Assembly (NCBI GenBank): GCA_004335635.1
Contig: QAXH01005245.1
Location: 2,749 to 30,294 of the forward strand
Length of the DNA: 27,546 nucleotides
DNA from: Chloromonas sp. AAM2
Lineage: Eukaryota; Chlorophyta; Chlorophyceae; Chlamydomonadales; Chlamydomonadaceae
Direction: 5' to 3'
Below are positions 27,204-27,546 of this stretch, piece after piece. Position 1 is the first letter of the stretch; every line of letters starts with the position of its first letter. The notes under the pieces are model-generated. The model saw nothing but the letters and a program-made list of their open reading frames with translations, was not told where the DNA came from and searched no databases. The translations under genes and the position numbers were made by a program.

Positions 27204-27289
27204 GTTGCCTTCAGGGTCGCTGGGCTGCCGACGCCATGGACTGGGCGCTGCACTGCTGCAGCAGACACCTGTCAGGAAGGTCGTTCCAG
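495..27289 (+). CDS. FRY: Furry-family (FRY/Tao3/Mor2) cell morphogenesis protein, 42 exons, partial at both ends
   Basis: This is a spliced coding region of 42 exons with all GT-AG introns and consistent phases, giving about 1,807 codons with no internal stop. Residue numbers here count from the TTG codon at 499. Short motifs in the same order as in the plant Furry homologue (recalled, not aligned by software) identify it: YMYDVLEQSGPDLV (res ~512), MALGHVH (~722), GPVFD (~972), SLILYKMVDP (~1100), HPELSEELCEE (~1270), RLLKSMYYVT (~1322), VAKRICLYLAR (~1383) and LLSEVAFACDEEF (~1658). Family members are roughly 2,000-3,000-residue HEAT/ARM-like scaffolds that support NDR/LATS-type kinases with MOB cofactors in polarised growth and division. 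That role is known for fungi and animals and is only inferred here. Gly/Ser/Pro/Ala-rich inserts (res ~400-500, 1145-1228, 1412-1650) are probably disordered. About 350 N-terminal residues and the C-terminal part lie outside the window. No other family explains this motif series. Confidence 0.9.
688..712 (+). repeat. Copy of exon 1 end plus donor
   Basis: 25 of 25 bases match 565-589, which covers the last 15 exon bases and 10 intron bases. The AAG|GTGCGG donor is intact. Using it would extend exon 1 by 123 bp, but an in-frame TGA at 601-603 ends that reading. Confidence 0.85.
1260..1391 (+). CDS. Furry-like gene, exon 2
   Basis: 44 codons, phase 0 to 0, beginning AQAMPRPELIKLLDKVV and ending NHTEIK before donor GTGGGT. 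A second AG at 1264-1265 would drop two codons. The helical start fits the segment of plant Furry before its 'EHNLDFAMNHMLLELL' stretch. The next intron (1392-2056) carries a degenerate ~33-bp TGTGGCATGTG/CCTGGCA repeat at 1408-1497 and an ATG triplet run at 1932-1947. I saw nothing else in it. Confidence 0.75.
1408..1497. repeat. Degenerate ~33-bp tandem repeat in intron 2
   Basis: About three diverged units, each combining TGTGGCATGTG or GTGTGCACGCG with CCTGGCA/TCTGGCA. Intronic and only moderately conserved. Confidence 0.6.
2057..2131 (+). CDS. Furry-like gene, exon 3
   Basis: 25 codons, DMLSPWAELAPDYVLTVLMD then LLQCE, phase 0 to 0, acceptor GCGCAG, donor GTGAAC. It aligns with plant Furry 'EHNLDFAMNHMLLELLKQ'. 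An alternative donor at 2170 (GTGAGA) would add 13 residues in frame, but the shorter form aligns better with what follows. The next intron (2132-2988) holds a dispersed repeat (2192-2318), a CTAGC-type hexamer run near 2799-2822, and a decayed copy of the exon 4 start. Confidence 0.8.
2192..2318. repeat. Dispersed repeat family A, copy 1
   Basis: About 125 bp closely similar to 19951-20080. Both have ACACGCCTCAGGCTGCAG, GGCTTAGCTGGCA, GTGTTTCAACAT, CGCCCCACA and GGAACAGATGA in the same order. Shorter fragments of the right half lie at 7098-7169, 12669-12700 and 14641-14722. No coding capacity. It could be a small non-autonomous transposon or SINE-like remnant. Confidence 0.75.
2867..2913 (+). 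repeat. Decayed copy of exon 4 acceptor and start
   Basis: Matches 2988-3034. The core TGACTGCATGCTGGCAGC is identical (2873-2890 against 2994-3011, offset 121). It encodes a similar peptide, ALDCMLAALLMAHGL, before diverging. The AG acceptor (2866-2867) is kept. Confidence 0.75.
2989..3133 (+). CDS. Furry-like gene, exon 4
   Basis: Starts VPDCMLAALLTAHEML, phase 0, and ends in phase 1 before donor GTGCGG at 3134. The first half matches the helical stretch 'AKIIGLRALLALV' of plant Furry. The second half is Pro/Thr/Val-rich and less certain. A decayed copy of the acceptor and first ~45 bases lies at 2867-2913. The next intron (3134-3925) has CAACCA repeats (3222-3242) and CT/CATC microsatellites at 3861-3897. 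I saw no gene there. Confidence 0.7.
3861..3897. repeat. CT and CATC microsatellites
   Basis: A (TC)n run followed by five CATC units, just upstream of exon 5. They may contribute pyrimidines to the acceptor region, although the AG lies ~30 bases further on. Confidence 0.9.
3926..4093 (+). CDS. Furry-like gene, exon 5
   Basis: Begins in phase 1 (GT completes a Gly codon split with exon 4) and encodes VPSAGLIPAAVDMM, then VDLLGLGKHMSRFTAAL and QAWHGLYGQPS. This fits plant Furry 'YIPKVKAAIESILRSCHRTY'. Donor GTACAG, phase 1. The intron 4094-4690 has a short TG run at 4241-4256 and a weak 'gttttacatctgtatcac' fragment (4259-4276) resembling the dispersed repeat seen elsewhere. Confidence 0.85.
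4691..4820 (+). CDS. Furry-like gene, exon 6
   Basis: Encodes VVNPDNQRERNMALTQFRWL, then IRLVPYTRPEAW and VGIRPLEVLPG, ending in phase 2 before GTGAGA. Joined to exon 7 it reads LEVLPG-YLSHPDL, which aligns without a gap to plant Furry 'IIPQHG-ISIDPGV'. A nearly identical copy of the exon end sits 277 bp downstream (5063-5089). The phase shows that the upstream copy is the one joined. Intron 4821-5539 also contains two short 'catgatcataacat' dispersed-repeat copies (4997-5034, 5273-5304). Confidence 0.85.
5063..5089 (+). repeat. Copy of exon 6 end
   Basis: 27 of 27 bases match 4786-4812. Weaker similarity continues through the donor region, where CCAGG|GTACGA corresponds to CCTGG|GTGAGA. It lies in intron 6. 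An AG immediately before it (5058-5059) and GT after it could make it look like an exon, but only the upstream copy gives the right phase and a gapless family match. Confidence 0.85.
5540..5678 (+). CDS. Furry-like gene, exon 7
   Basis: Phase 2 start; encodes YLSHPDLQGVATKVLDEVLR, then SSPHLRNQVLVGVAAHCCSL and PDENTK, ending in phase 0 before GTAGAC. This is a clear match in spacing and hydrophobic pattern to plant Furry 'VRVEAVQVLNRIVRYLPHRRFAVMRGMANF'. The intron 5679-5999 holds only a short GATATAGATC direct repeat (5695-5727). Confidence 0.9.
6000..6094 (+). CDS. Furry-like gene, exon 8
   Basis: Encodes ALREGLLFLKLLIDTWITCN then KARAAGEVEER, ending in phase 2 before GTGGGG at 6095. It corresponds to plant Furry 'LLIQASLGRLLELMRFWRACL'. 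A donor at 6081 (GTGGAG) would be phase 0 and would not join exon 9 in the homologous frame, so 6095 is preferred. Intron 6095-6612 holds TTG/ATC-rich simple sequence near 6520-6600 and no recognisable gene. Confidence 0.85.
6613..6715 (+). CDS. Furry-like gene, exon 9 (donor amplified six-fold)
   Basis: Phase 2 start; encodes GHEAGLLDLHRLEGAVWASG then LCCYEEMVREPAMQ, phase 0 at donor GTGTGT (6716). It aligns with plant Furry 'DAVGLIFLSSVDSQIRHTAL'. The last ~45 bases plus the donor and ~25 intron bases are repeated six times (6671-7090), so five further donors exist at 6789, 6860, 6931, 7002 and 7071. I assign the first because exon 10 then continues the plant alignment without a gap. Confidence 0.8.
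6671..7090 (+). repeat. Six-copy ~71-bp array of exon 9 end plus donor
   Basis: Units start at 6671, 6744, 6815, 6886, 6957 and 7026 (spacings 73, 71, 71, 71, 69). Each contains ATGGTCAG(G/A)GAACCAGCC, then ATGCAG|GTGYGTG, then a TGTGGG-rich spacer. Six intact donors result, at 6716, 6789, 6860, 6931, 7002 and 7071. All three + frames stay open across the array. Confidence 0.95.
7438..7653 (+). CDS. Furry-like gene, exon 10
   Basis: 72 codons, phase 0 to 0. VLGLLRTLHMSLL continues the conserved helix (plant 'LELLRCVRALRND'). The rest is a Pro/Ala/Ser-rich linker ending SSGALDQ before GTGTGT. The 15 bases around the exon end recur at 7728-7742 in the following intron (7654-8080), which otherwise shows only short poly-A (7957-7972) and no gene. 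Confidence 0.85.
7728..7742 (+). repeat. Short copy of exon 10 end plus donor
   Basis: 15 of 15 bases (CTGGACCAGGTGTGT) match 7645-7659, 83 bp upstream. Short, but it spans the splice junction like the longer copies. Confidence 0.6.
8081..8171 (+). CDS. Furry-like gene, exon 11 (linker)
   Basis: Acceptor CATGCAG, then HVINLARSKSASAATMAAAG and AAMTATGAQS, ending in phase 1 before GTGGGT at 8172. The Ala/Ser/Thr-rich composition is a linker with no family motif. The call rests on open frame, exon-like GC and the exact phase link between exons 10 and 12. Intron 8172-8723 has two TGGAACAG repeats (8309-8331) and is otherwise featureless. Confidence 0.65.
8724..8872 (+). CDS. Furry-like gene, exon 12 (linker)
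   Basis: Phase 1 start; NGRISGSGPGSAAGTRAGF then HHHKGSHTS, and a helical end ALDAVYTGLIEYL before GTCAGT, phase 0. It is a Gly/Ser/His-rich insert that returns to the helical repeat just ahead of the conserved exon 13. Intron 8873-9348 contains one short ATCATCATCAC/GTGGCATG dispersed-repeat copy (8899-8930) and three tandem TTGACCTG units (9200-9222). Confidence 0.75.
9349..9459 (+). CDS. Furry-like gene, exon 13 (conserved)
   Basis: 37 codons, phase 0 to 0: EPDVTYMYDVLEQSGPDLVR, then AAYWDWGDISDLWAQYM. This is one of the diagnostic stretches of the family (plant 'YMIDVLEEHGDDIVQSCYWD'). Donor GTGGGT. Intron 9460-9953 contains a dispersed-repeat copy (9646-9679), a C-rich tract, and a decayed copy of the exon 14 acceptor (9858-9895). 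Confidence 0.92.
9858..9895 (+). repeat. Copy of exon 14 acceptor and start
   Basis: The C-rich tract, CAACC, TGCAG|GAACCCCCTCTTTG resembles 9934-9968 (C-tract, CAACG, TGCAG|GACCCCCCTCTTGTG). The splice AG is kept at 9879-9880, offset about 73 bp. Confidence 0.75.
9954..10067 (+). CDS. Furry-like gene, exon 14
   Basis: 38 codons beginning DPPLVISRCQELLAS and ending LTRLMIELAKTMA. It fits plant Furry 'SLDKNKWGRCLSELVKYAAEL'. Three donors are stacked: 10068 (GTGGTG, phase 0), 10071 (GTGGGT, phase 0, one extra Val) and 10075 (GTAACG, phase 1). Only the first two keep the frame. The intron begins directly with a telomere-like GGGTTAGGGTAAT repeat. Confidence 0.8.
10074..10140. repeat. Telomere-like GGGTTAGGGTAATG tandem repeat
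   Basis: Imperfect units of GGTTAGGGTAATGGGGTAAT begin within a few bases of the exon 14 donor. TTAGGG appears twice, but the unit is about 14 bases with TAATG interruptions, so this is a G-rich minisatellite rather than a proven interstitial telomere. Confidence 0.8.
10320..10424 (+). CDS. Furry-like gene, exon 15
   Basis: 35 codons, phase 0 to 0: VSPITAAAALHELCIGRLVR, then LAVRDRETGRMGLPQ, acceptor CTTTCAG, donor GTGCGC. It sits between two exons with plant matches and keeps the frame. Its own similarity is weak. Intron 10425-10798 contains one ATCATGATTACATGGCATTC dispersed-repeat copy (10489-10533) and nothing else recognised. Confidence 0.75.
10489..10533. repeat. Dispersed short repeat family B (representative copy)
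   Basis: A run of ATT/ATC triplets, then ACATGGCATTCACAGA. Similar ATCAT...CATGGCATTTGCAGA stretches occur in other introns at 4997-5034, 5273-5304, 8899-8930, 9646-9679, 10965-11001, 11248-11283, 11281-11307 and 23618-23660. The copies are 27-45 bp long and all in the same orientation as far as I can see. Origin unknown. Confidence 0.65.
10799..10900 (+). CDS. Furry-like gene, exon 16
   Basis: 34 codons, phase 0 to 0: DTVEGGRRAEAWRYAGAVAA then VLPTAIRDSLAHLM. Trp-x-x-Tyr spacing resembles plant 'DQWLLYAMFVCS'. Donor GTACCA. Intron 10901-11366 is rich in dispersed-repeat copies (10965-11001, 11248-11283, 11281-11307), a (CAG)n run at 11062-11079, and a ~97-bp spaced duplication of GGCAGAGCACA (10931-10955 and 11026-11050). 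Confidence 0.8.
11367..11606 (+). CDS. Furry-like gene, exon 17
   Basis: 80 codons, phase 0 to 0. A Ser/Ala/Thr-rich opening (VATNIPSSTSASALNIFGQV) leads to the conserved SMRDIMRCHMALAF and MALGHVHPSHHE (plant 'MALGHSHLEACE'). Donor GTGGGC. The exon end is copied at 11779-11805 and, more partially, at 11865-11885. Intron 11607-12511 also carries a short TTCATACGGG repeat at 11830-11866. I saw no gene in it. Confidence 0.88.
11779..11805 (+). repeat. Copy of exon 17 end plus donor
   Basis: 24 of 27 bases match 11580-11606, with CATGAG|GTACGC in place of CATGAG|GTGGGC. A third partial copy, TCATGAGGTACGCAGTGTTC, is at 11864-11883. Both keep GT after GAG. Confidence 0.8.
12512..12605 (+). CDS. 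Furry-like gene, exon 18
   Basis: LVLDEINWLMEECSGSKPAR then KGSTLLGLILA, phase 0 to 1, with an acceptor after a strong pyrimidine tract and donor GTGAGA. It matches plant 'MFSELASFMEEISLETETKP' directly after the MALGH motif. Intron 12606-12874 holds a fragment of the dispersed repeat (12669-12700). Confidence 0.88.
12875..12968 (+). CDS. Furry-like gene, exon 19
   Basis: Phase 1 to 2: NEAGEYVNRGGVTAGRSR then PEEAKRVTAHVLR. The basic helix corresponds to plant 'GRRREDLRVHVSNIYR'. Donor GTGAGC. The intron is short (175 bp) and shows nothing of note. Confidence 0.87.
13144..13294 (+). CDS. Furry-like gene, exon 20
   Basis: Phase 2 to 0: LLCLTCPLELLSSKAQRQTL, then RWKVQEWLASTWISLKDARP and GGELLWDNVQ. 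The helical pattern matches plant 'RLHYLRFIEDSTKQISSAPH' with no gap into exon 21. Donor GTGAAC. Intron 13295-13718 shows no recognised feature. Confidence 0.85.
13719..13805 (+). CDS. Furry-like gene, exon 21
   Basis: 29 codons, phase 0 to 0: VAYCFASVMNRVAAPLCDHL then TQSNVINHK. Matches plant 'LRYALASVLRFLAPEFVDSK'. Donor GTGGGG. The intron 13806-14025 has short imperfect GTGCAAT repeats only. Confidence 0.88.
14026..14149 (+). CDS. Furry-like gene, exon 22
   Basis: TPSSGVRSSGGPGPGISLRK, then AIYDTLATWTEDGVVQDAAN, phase 0 to 1 at the canonical donor GTGAGT. It fits plant 'RSRKRLFDLLLSWSDDTGST' (AIYDTLATWTEDG). Intron 14150-14779 contains a dispersed-repeat fragment (14641-14722) and two TACACCGCATC copies (14568-14578, 14650-14660). 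Confidence 0.87.
14780..14838 (+). CDS. Furry-like gene, exon 23
   Basis: A 59-bp exon, phase 1 to 0: IDFRQLVQAGIRNTVDRAR, donor GTGGGT. It lies between the LATWTEDG and EKELKLWAGAL motifs, where the plant protein has a charged helix. Intron 14839-15423 contains a CTAAGCAAC pair (15010-15027) and a decayed copy of the exon 24 start (15311-15364). I saw no gene in it. Confidence 0.8.
15311..15364 (+). repeat. Copy of exon 24 acceptor and start
   Basis: TTAG|GTTGATCGGGAGGGTGGAG, then GTGTTGCGTGAGGACCAGGAGAAG, corresponds to the first ~42 bases of exon 24 (15424 on) with a small GGGTGGA insertion. The AG acceptor is kept. Offset about 109 bp. Confidence 0.82.
15424..15531 (+). CDS. Furry-like gene, exon 24
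   Basis: 36 codons, phase 0 to 0: VDQEGGVRREDQEKELKLW, then AGALDRRARTAMAAMLA, followed in exon 25 by GPVFD. Matches plant 'ELNEQIEAIQWASLNAMASLLYGPCFD'. Donor GTCAGT. Intron 15532-16045 shows no repeats or coding signals that I can recognise. Confidence 0.9.
16046..16291 (+). CDS. Furry-like gene, exon 25
   Basis: 82 codons, phase 0 to 0. GPVFDADSRRNQGPMLQWVD is conserved (plant 'GPCFDDNARKMSGRVISWIN'), followed by a Ser/Gly-rich loop and then EVGKLALLNLLQ (plant 'ALAKLALKNLLL'). Donor GTTAGT. A decayed copy of the Gly/Pro-rich 3' part lies at 16351-16394 in the following intron (16292-16787). Confidence 0.92.
16351..16394 (+). repeat. Copy of exon 25 3' part
   Basis: Resembles 16234-16276. 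CGGTGCTGGGCCCAGCAAG and GGGATGTTGGGAAGATGGC stand for CGGTGCCGGGCCCGCCGAG and GGGGAGGTCGGGAAATTGGC. It encodes the related VLGPARGDVGKMAL. The donor is not conserved in this copy. Confidence 0.78.
16788..16865 (+). CDS. Furry-like gene, exon 26 (donor triplicated in frame)
   Basis: 26 codons, phase 0 to 0: HNLDMFGIYLDKSYDAHHVV then ASTYFQ. Matches plant 'TNLDLFPACIDQCYYSDAAI'. Donor GTGCGG at 16866. Identical donors recur at 16887 and 16908 in a 21-bp repeat, so each extra unit would insert VRHTYFQ without changing frame. The remaining intron (to 17416) has no other feature seen. Confidence 0.9.
16853..16912 (+). repeat. 21-bp in-frame triplication of exon 26 end plus donor
   Basis: Three copies of CACATACTTCCAG|GTGCGG with a period of 21 bases. 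Exon ends fall at 16865, 16886 and 16907. Each unit reads VRHTYFQ in the exon frame. Confidence 0.95.
17417..17515 (+). CDS. Furry-like gene, exon 27 (conserved)
   Basis: 33 codons, phase 0 to 0: ALCEVYCTTPEVPCAPHILI then SLILYKMVDPLTE, nearly the plant 'LAEVYMRQEIP' and 'SLILYKVVDPSRQ'. This is one of the strongest identifiers of the family. Donor GTGGGC. Intron 17516-18170 holds a 13-bp minisatellite (17775-17885) and a partial copy of exon 28 (18036-18101). Confidence 0.93.
17775..17885. repeat. 13-bp minisatellite in intron 27
   Basis: Eight near-perfect units of ATGGTTGGATCAC plus a partial ninth. Units 3 (ATGATTGG) and 8 (ending CAT) each differ by one base. Intronic. Confidence 0.95.
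18036..18101 (+). pseudogene. Partial duplicate of exon 28 in intron 27
   Basis: GTAG|GTGCGTGAGGATGCGCGG is followed by CTGCTGTGTGTG and then GTTGGCCCCA, matching the start of exon 28 (offset 132 bp). It encodes VREDARPLLCVLA, then diverges to PGHLVTAQ before CAG|GTGCCC. With that acceptor and donor it is a 63-bp, phase 0/0 segment without stops, so it could be a cassette exon. Otherwise it is a decaying duplicate. Confidence 0.75.
18171..18267 (+). CDS. Furry-like gene, exon 28
   Basis: VREDARHLLCVLAQRVWGTP then PLAMLPSPSLNA, phase 0 to 1. Matches plant 'IRDDALQMLETLSMREW'. Donor GTACGG. Intron 18268-19046 is filled with GCATG/TGCAG-rich imperfect repeats, including several copies of the exon 29 acceptor context and two copies of CTTCCCATTGTT (18400 and 18922 regions). 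Confidence 0.92.
18547..18920 (+). repeat. Multiple copies of exon 29 acceptor context
   Basis: GCAGGCATGGGCAG at 18560-18573 is identical to 19043-19056, which spans the exon 29 acceptor. Shorter GCAGGCATG copies occur at 18548, 18845, 18890 and 18911. The whole region is rich in GCATG/TGCA, so part of this may be ordinary low-complexity expansion. Confidence 0.6.
19047..19298 (+). CDS. Furry-like gene, exon 29 (Gly/Ser/Pro-rich insert)
   Basis: 252 bp, phase 1 to 1: GMGSAIPTALPSPRRLPSGR, then SSGGGNPAAAIMPRVSKAGS, and ending PMPSTPRAT. No family motif. It replaces a short loop in the plant protein and is probably disordered. Support is open frame, high GC, phase agreement on both sides and good splice sites. 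Its 3' half has a diverged copy at 19461-19569 in the next intron (19299-20185), which also contains a dispersed repeat at 19951-20080. Confidence 0.72.
19461..19569 (+). repeat. Diverged copy of exon 29 3' half
   Basis: About 108 bp resembling 19192-19298. GGCACAGGCGGCGGGGCAGT, GGGTGCAGCATTAAGAGGGAA and the end CCACGCCACGTACCACAA|GTGACA parallel the exon and its donor. Frame-shifting differences are present in the middle. Confidence 0.8.
19951..20080. repeat. Dispersed repeat family A, copy 2
   Basis: Second long copy of the element at 2192-2318, in the same orientation. It extends slightly further right (GATGGCATCAATCATCC). Intronic, about 17.8 kb from the first. Confidence 0.75.
20186..20306 (+). 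CDS. Furry-like gene, exon 30
   Basis: Phase 1 to 2: VVGDERALGAWLPPDGGAA, then FSTLLDTYQDNQHNMSELLA. Matches plant 'VVGNLPDSYQQFQYKLSSKLA'. Donor GTAAGT. The exon end plus donor is repeated at 20410-20433. The rest of intron 20307-20809 shows nothing else apart from TTGTCTG repeats just before exon 31. Confidence 0.9.
20410..20433 (+). repeat. Copy of exon 30 end plus donor
   Basis: TCAGAACTTCTGGCAAG|GTCAGTG against TCGGAGCTGCTGGCAAG|GTAAGTG at 20290-20313, offset 120 bp. The donor GT is kept. Reading through from exon 30 meets a stop before it. Confidence 0.65.
20810..20951 (+). CDS. Furry-like gene, exon 31 (conserved)
   Basis: Phase 2 to 0: THPELSEELCEEMMTRALDC, then TDASIQQPVLTSLTPWMNIL and IIMPQWK. 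Matches plant 'DHPELSQLLCEEIMQRQLD' and 'HQVLTCMAPWIENLNFWKL'. Donor GTGAAA. Intron 20952-21279 contains the partial copy of exon 32 at 21184-21231. Confidence 0.94.
21184..21231 (+). repeat. Copy of exon 32 start
   Basis: About 46 of 48 bases match 21281-21328, encoding the same WCERLLKSMYYVTQ, then diverging and ending in a stop. No AG lies at the corresponding acceptor position, so it is unlikely to be spliced as an exon. Confidence 0.88.
21280..21450 (+). CDS. Furry-like gene, exon 32 (conserved)
   Basis: 57 codons, phase 0 to 0: GSWCERLLKSMYYVTQRHGG, then SCPYEIQTLWCTLAALKDNV and MLLFLVDMGMAAGQQ. Nearly the plant 'SGWSERLLKSLYYVTWRHGD' and 'PDEIEKLWRTIASKPRNI'. The acceptor is the less usual GAAG. 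Donor GTGGGC. Intron 21451-22095 has a 15-bp repeat (21493-21557) and a weak copy of the exon end near 21683-21714. Confidence 0.94.
21493..21557. repeat. 15-bp tandem repeat in intron 32
   Basis: Four units of AACTGAGTAACGTGC with small changes. Confidence 0.9.
22096..22209 (+). CDS. Furry-like gene, exon 33 (conserved)
   Basis: 38 codons, phase 0 to 0: DMLTLDRYLAVAKRICLYLA, then RTHPQFTIDQLQTEVSKQ. Matches plant 'YFSVAKRVSLYLARICPQRT' and 'IDHLVYQLSQ'. Donor GTGCGG. The following intron is the largest (22210-23421). It holds a G-rich TTTGGG stretch (22285-22330) and the 31-bp minisatellite at 22568-23172. Confidence 0.94.
22568..23172. repeat. 31-bp minisatellite, ~20 units
   Basis: Units of GTCACGGTCCATGCG, then (GTCAC/GCCAT)GCTGCATCATGT, with variants TGATG for CATCATG and GGCAC for GTCAC. 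Because 31 is not a multiple of three, all three frames read the same repeating peptide. This explains the long open frames there. It lies in the largest intron, and I do not regard it as coding. Confidence 0.95.
23422..23512 (+). CDS. Furry-like gene, exon 34
   Basis: Phase 0 to 1: VQESDTSTSLAGTSSSPIEF then ETLVGDFSTS. Begins the low-complexity insert between conserved blocks; the plant protein has 'EDSIEPIGYSASRGD' and 'FVLEF' here. Donor GTACGT lies within a GTACGTCCGGTACGTAC direct repeat. The intron (245 bp) contains one dispersed-repeat fragment (23618-23660). Confidence 0.8.
23758..23903 (+). CDS. Furry-like gene, exon 35
   Basis: Phase 1 to 0: ELSTNGLATATPGVNPGWGT, then AASHDSSAHTSYDLRAGV and PQDWRAQGTAQ. 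Ser/Thr/Gly-rich, in the same place as the plant Ser/Gly loop. Acceptor GCGTAG, donor GTCAGT. The call rests on composition, frame and phase. Intron 23904-24218 (315 bp) is AT-richer and shows no repeats. Confidence 0.75.
24219..24279 (+). CDS. Furry-like gene, exon 36
   Basis: 61 bp, phase 0 to 1: GDGASGRTTRSVEGGLLHSA. Tandem acceptors exist: AG at 24217-24218, and another ten bases upstream, giving an optional in-frame GLQ. Donor GTCAGT. The intron (190 bp) has a 22-bp tandem pair of GTGCTTTAGCTGCAGAAA (24348-24390). Confidence 0.7.
24470..24621 (+). CDS. Furry-like gene, exon 37
   Basis: Phase 1 to 0: HQVAPRVGSATSSRSSTAVS, then SLNDSAITTSHKHAAS and MPRMEENRQSAPQ. A Ser/Thr-rich linker without a family motif. 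Acceptor TCCGCAG, donor GTCAGT. Phase links it on both sides. The intron (183 bp) is purine-rich at its centre and otherwise plain. Confidence 0.72.
24805..25073 (+). CDS. Furry-like gene, exon 38 (Gly-rich insert)
   Basis: 269 bp, phase 0 to 2: VPLSGMASSSGGVGAGMGDG, then a Gly-dominated run with GGGGGGTQGGGEGG, ending STGGGRFLIS before GTGAGA. This insert precedes the next conserved block and is probably disordered. The coding strand between 24949 and 25017 is a dense series of G-tracts. Intron 25074-25374 (301 bp) shows nothing recognised. Confidence 0.78.
25375..25490 (+). CDS. Furry-like gene, exon 39 (conserved)
   Basis: Phase 2 to 1: PELAMCLLSEVAFACDEEFM, then REGCLPLLLHACCVMLDA. Matches plant 'ADIALILLAEIAYENDEDFR' and 'EHLPLLFHVTFVSMDSS'. 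Donor GTAGGC. Intron 25491-26013 (523 bp) is AT-richer than average with no repeats or coding signals noticed. Confidence 0.93.
26014..26129 (+). CDS. Furry-like gene, exon 40
   Basis: Phase 1 to 0: SPLVHSHAALLLTALVHSVG, then SYHQEQAQEKGSQVDMEQ. Matches plant 'DIVLEHCQHLLVNLLYSLAG'. Donor GTGCGG. Intron 26130-26582 has ATACAGTG/TGCATG short repeats only. Confidence 0.92.
26583..26741 (+). CDS. Furry-like gene, exon 41
   Basis: 53 codons, phase 0 to 0: LHQLVRFLQSMRGKRLWACE, then DASCAAPEVPSYAALSGLVT and ATARALHWVDDLQ. Matches plant 'VVSLIKYVQSKRGSMMWENED' and 'LPSAALLSALVQSMVDAI'. Donor GTGAAA. A decayed copy of the exon end plus donor is at 26929-26964 in intron 26742-27214, which also contains a TG microsatellite. 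Confidence 0.93.
26929..26964 (+). repeat. Copy of exon 41 end plus donor
   Basis: CAGGGCTGTGCACTGGTAG, then ACAATCTCAG|GTGAAACG, parallels AAGGGCTCTGCACTGGGTGG, ACGATTTGCAG|GTGAAAAA at 26711-26748. The donor is kept. Offset about 215 bp. Confidence 0.75.
27171..27198. repeat. (TG)14 microsatellite
   Basis: Perfect TG dinucleotide run ending 16 bases before the exon 42 acceptor AG. Confidence 0.95.
27215..27289 (+). CDS. Furry-like gene, exon 42 (last in window)
   Basis: 25 codons, phase 0 to 0: GRWAADAMDWALHCCSRHLS then GRSFQ. Matches plant 'ETWGTEALKWAMECTSRHLA' and 'CRSHQ'. Donor GTGCGA. The plant protein continues 'IYRALRPSVTSDACV'. I cannot place that exon with confidence in the remaining 257 bases, so the gene continues to the right. 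Confidence 0.92.
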
Positions 27290-27546
27290 GTGCGAGGCAG
27301 CAACTGACGCAACTGACACTGAGCCATGCACATGTTGTAAAGGTCTTCGCGAGAAGCTGTGACACGAACCAAGCATGCTCCGCAAAGTGATCGTCTTCCC
27401 TCCCTACCACCTGAGGCGGCCGCCCGACTCCTGCCATTTGTGCGTTGTTGATGAGTGACTGAGCCCATACGCTAGGCGGTGTAGTGTCGAATGTGCGAAA
27501 TCCTGTGATGATGTTATATGTGTATTGTTATTGATCATGACACTGG
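27290..27546 (+). other. Intron start after exon 42, unresolved
   Basis: 257 bases after the exon 42 donor. A stretch at 27400-27460 reads YHLRRPPDSCHLCVVDE before a stop, which faintly resembles plant 'ALRPSVTSDACVSLL'. It may be a decayed copy of the next exon, like those seen before exons 4, 24, 28 and 32, or chance. No exon is called. Confidence 0.35.

Noticed and set aside
1..27546. A second gene on the - strand or in long introns, tRNA or rRNA genes
   Set aside because: Both strands were scanned through the open frames and for familiar RNA motifs. Nothing beyond shadows and repeats was seen, though small non-coding RNAs cannot be excluded by eye.

Overview
The window is a piece of a eukaryotic nuclear genome. 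It is almost entirely filled by the middle of one large, intron-dense gene on the + strand. I can trace 42 consecutive GT-AG exons from 495 to 27289. Every exon-exon phase agrees, and together they give one open frame of about 1,807 codons (roughly 20% of the window). The product is a Furry / Tao3 / Mor2-type 'cell morphogenesis' protein: a giant HEAT/ARM-like scaffold which, in studied organisms, works with NDR-family kinases and MOB proteins in cell polarity and morphogenesis. The call rests on an ordered series of short motifs that match the plant Furry homologue as I remember it, for example SLILYKMVDP, HPELSEELCEE, RLLKSMYYVT, VAKRICLYLAR, YMYDVLEQSGPDLV and MALGHVH. The gene is open at both ends: the N-terminal few hundred residues lie left of base 1 and the C-terminal part lies right of the window.

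The organism is probably a green alga, and a chlamydomonadalean chlorophyte is my best guess. Reasons are the plant-like Furry sequence, many short GC-rich exons (59-269 bp), introns averaging about 0.5 kb, Gly/Ser/Ala-rich insertions, and abundant TG, CATC and minisatellite repeats. The species is an inference only.

Layout: 1-494 is an upstream intron with a 32-bp repeat. Exons 1-9 (495-6715) encode the N-terminal HEAT-like part. Exons 10-12 (7438-8872) are a low-complexity linker. Exons 13-28 (9349-18267) are the central region. Exon 29 (19047-19298) is a Gly/Ser/Pro-rich insert. Exons 30-33 (20186-22209) are the most conserved block. Exons 34-38 (23422-25073) are a long low-complexity insert. 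Exons 39-42 (25375-27289) resume the conserved helical-repeat region. No second gene, tRNA or rRNA was found on either strand.

The most striking pattern is that at least 15 of the 42 exons have one edge (exon end plus donor, or acceptor plus exon start) copied once or several times into the adjacent intron, 21 to about 280 bp away. Most copies keep a usable splice dinucleotide. The extreme cases are a six-copy, about 71-bp array of the exon 9 end with its donor (6671-7090), and a 21-bp in-frame triplication of the exon 26 end with its donor (16853-16912). This suggests local tandem duplication around splice junctions is a recurrent process in this genome. It could supply alternative splice sites and lengthen introns.
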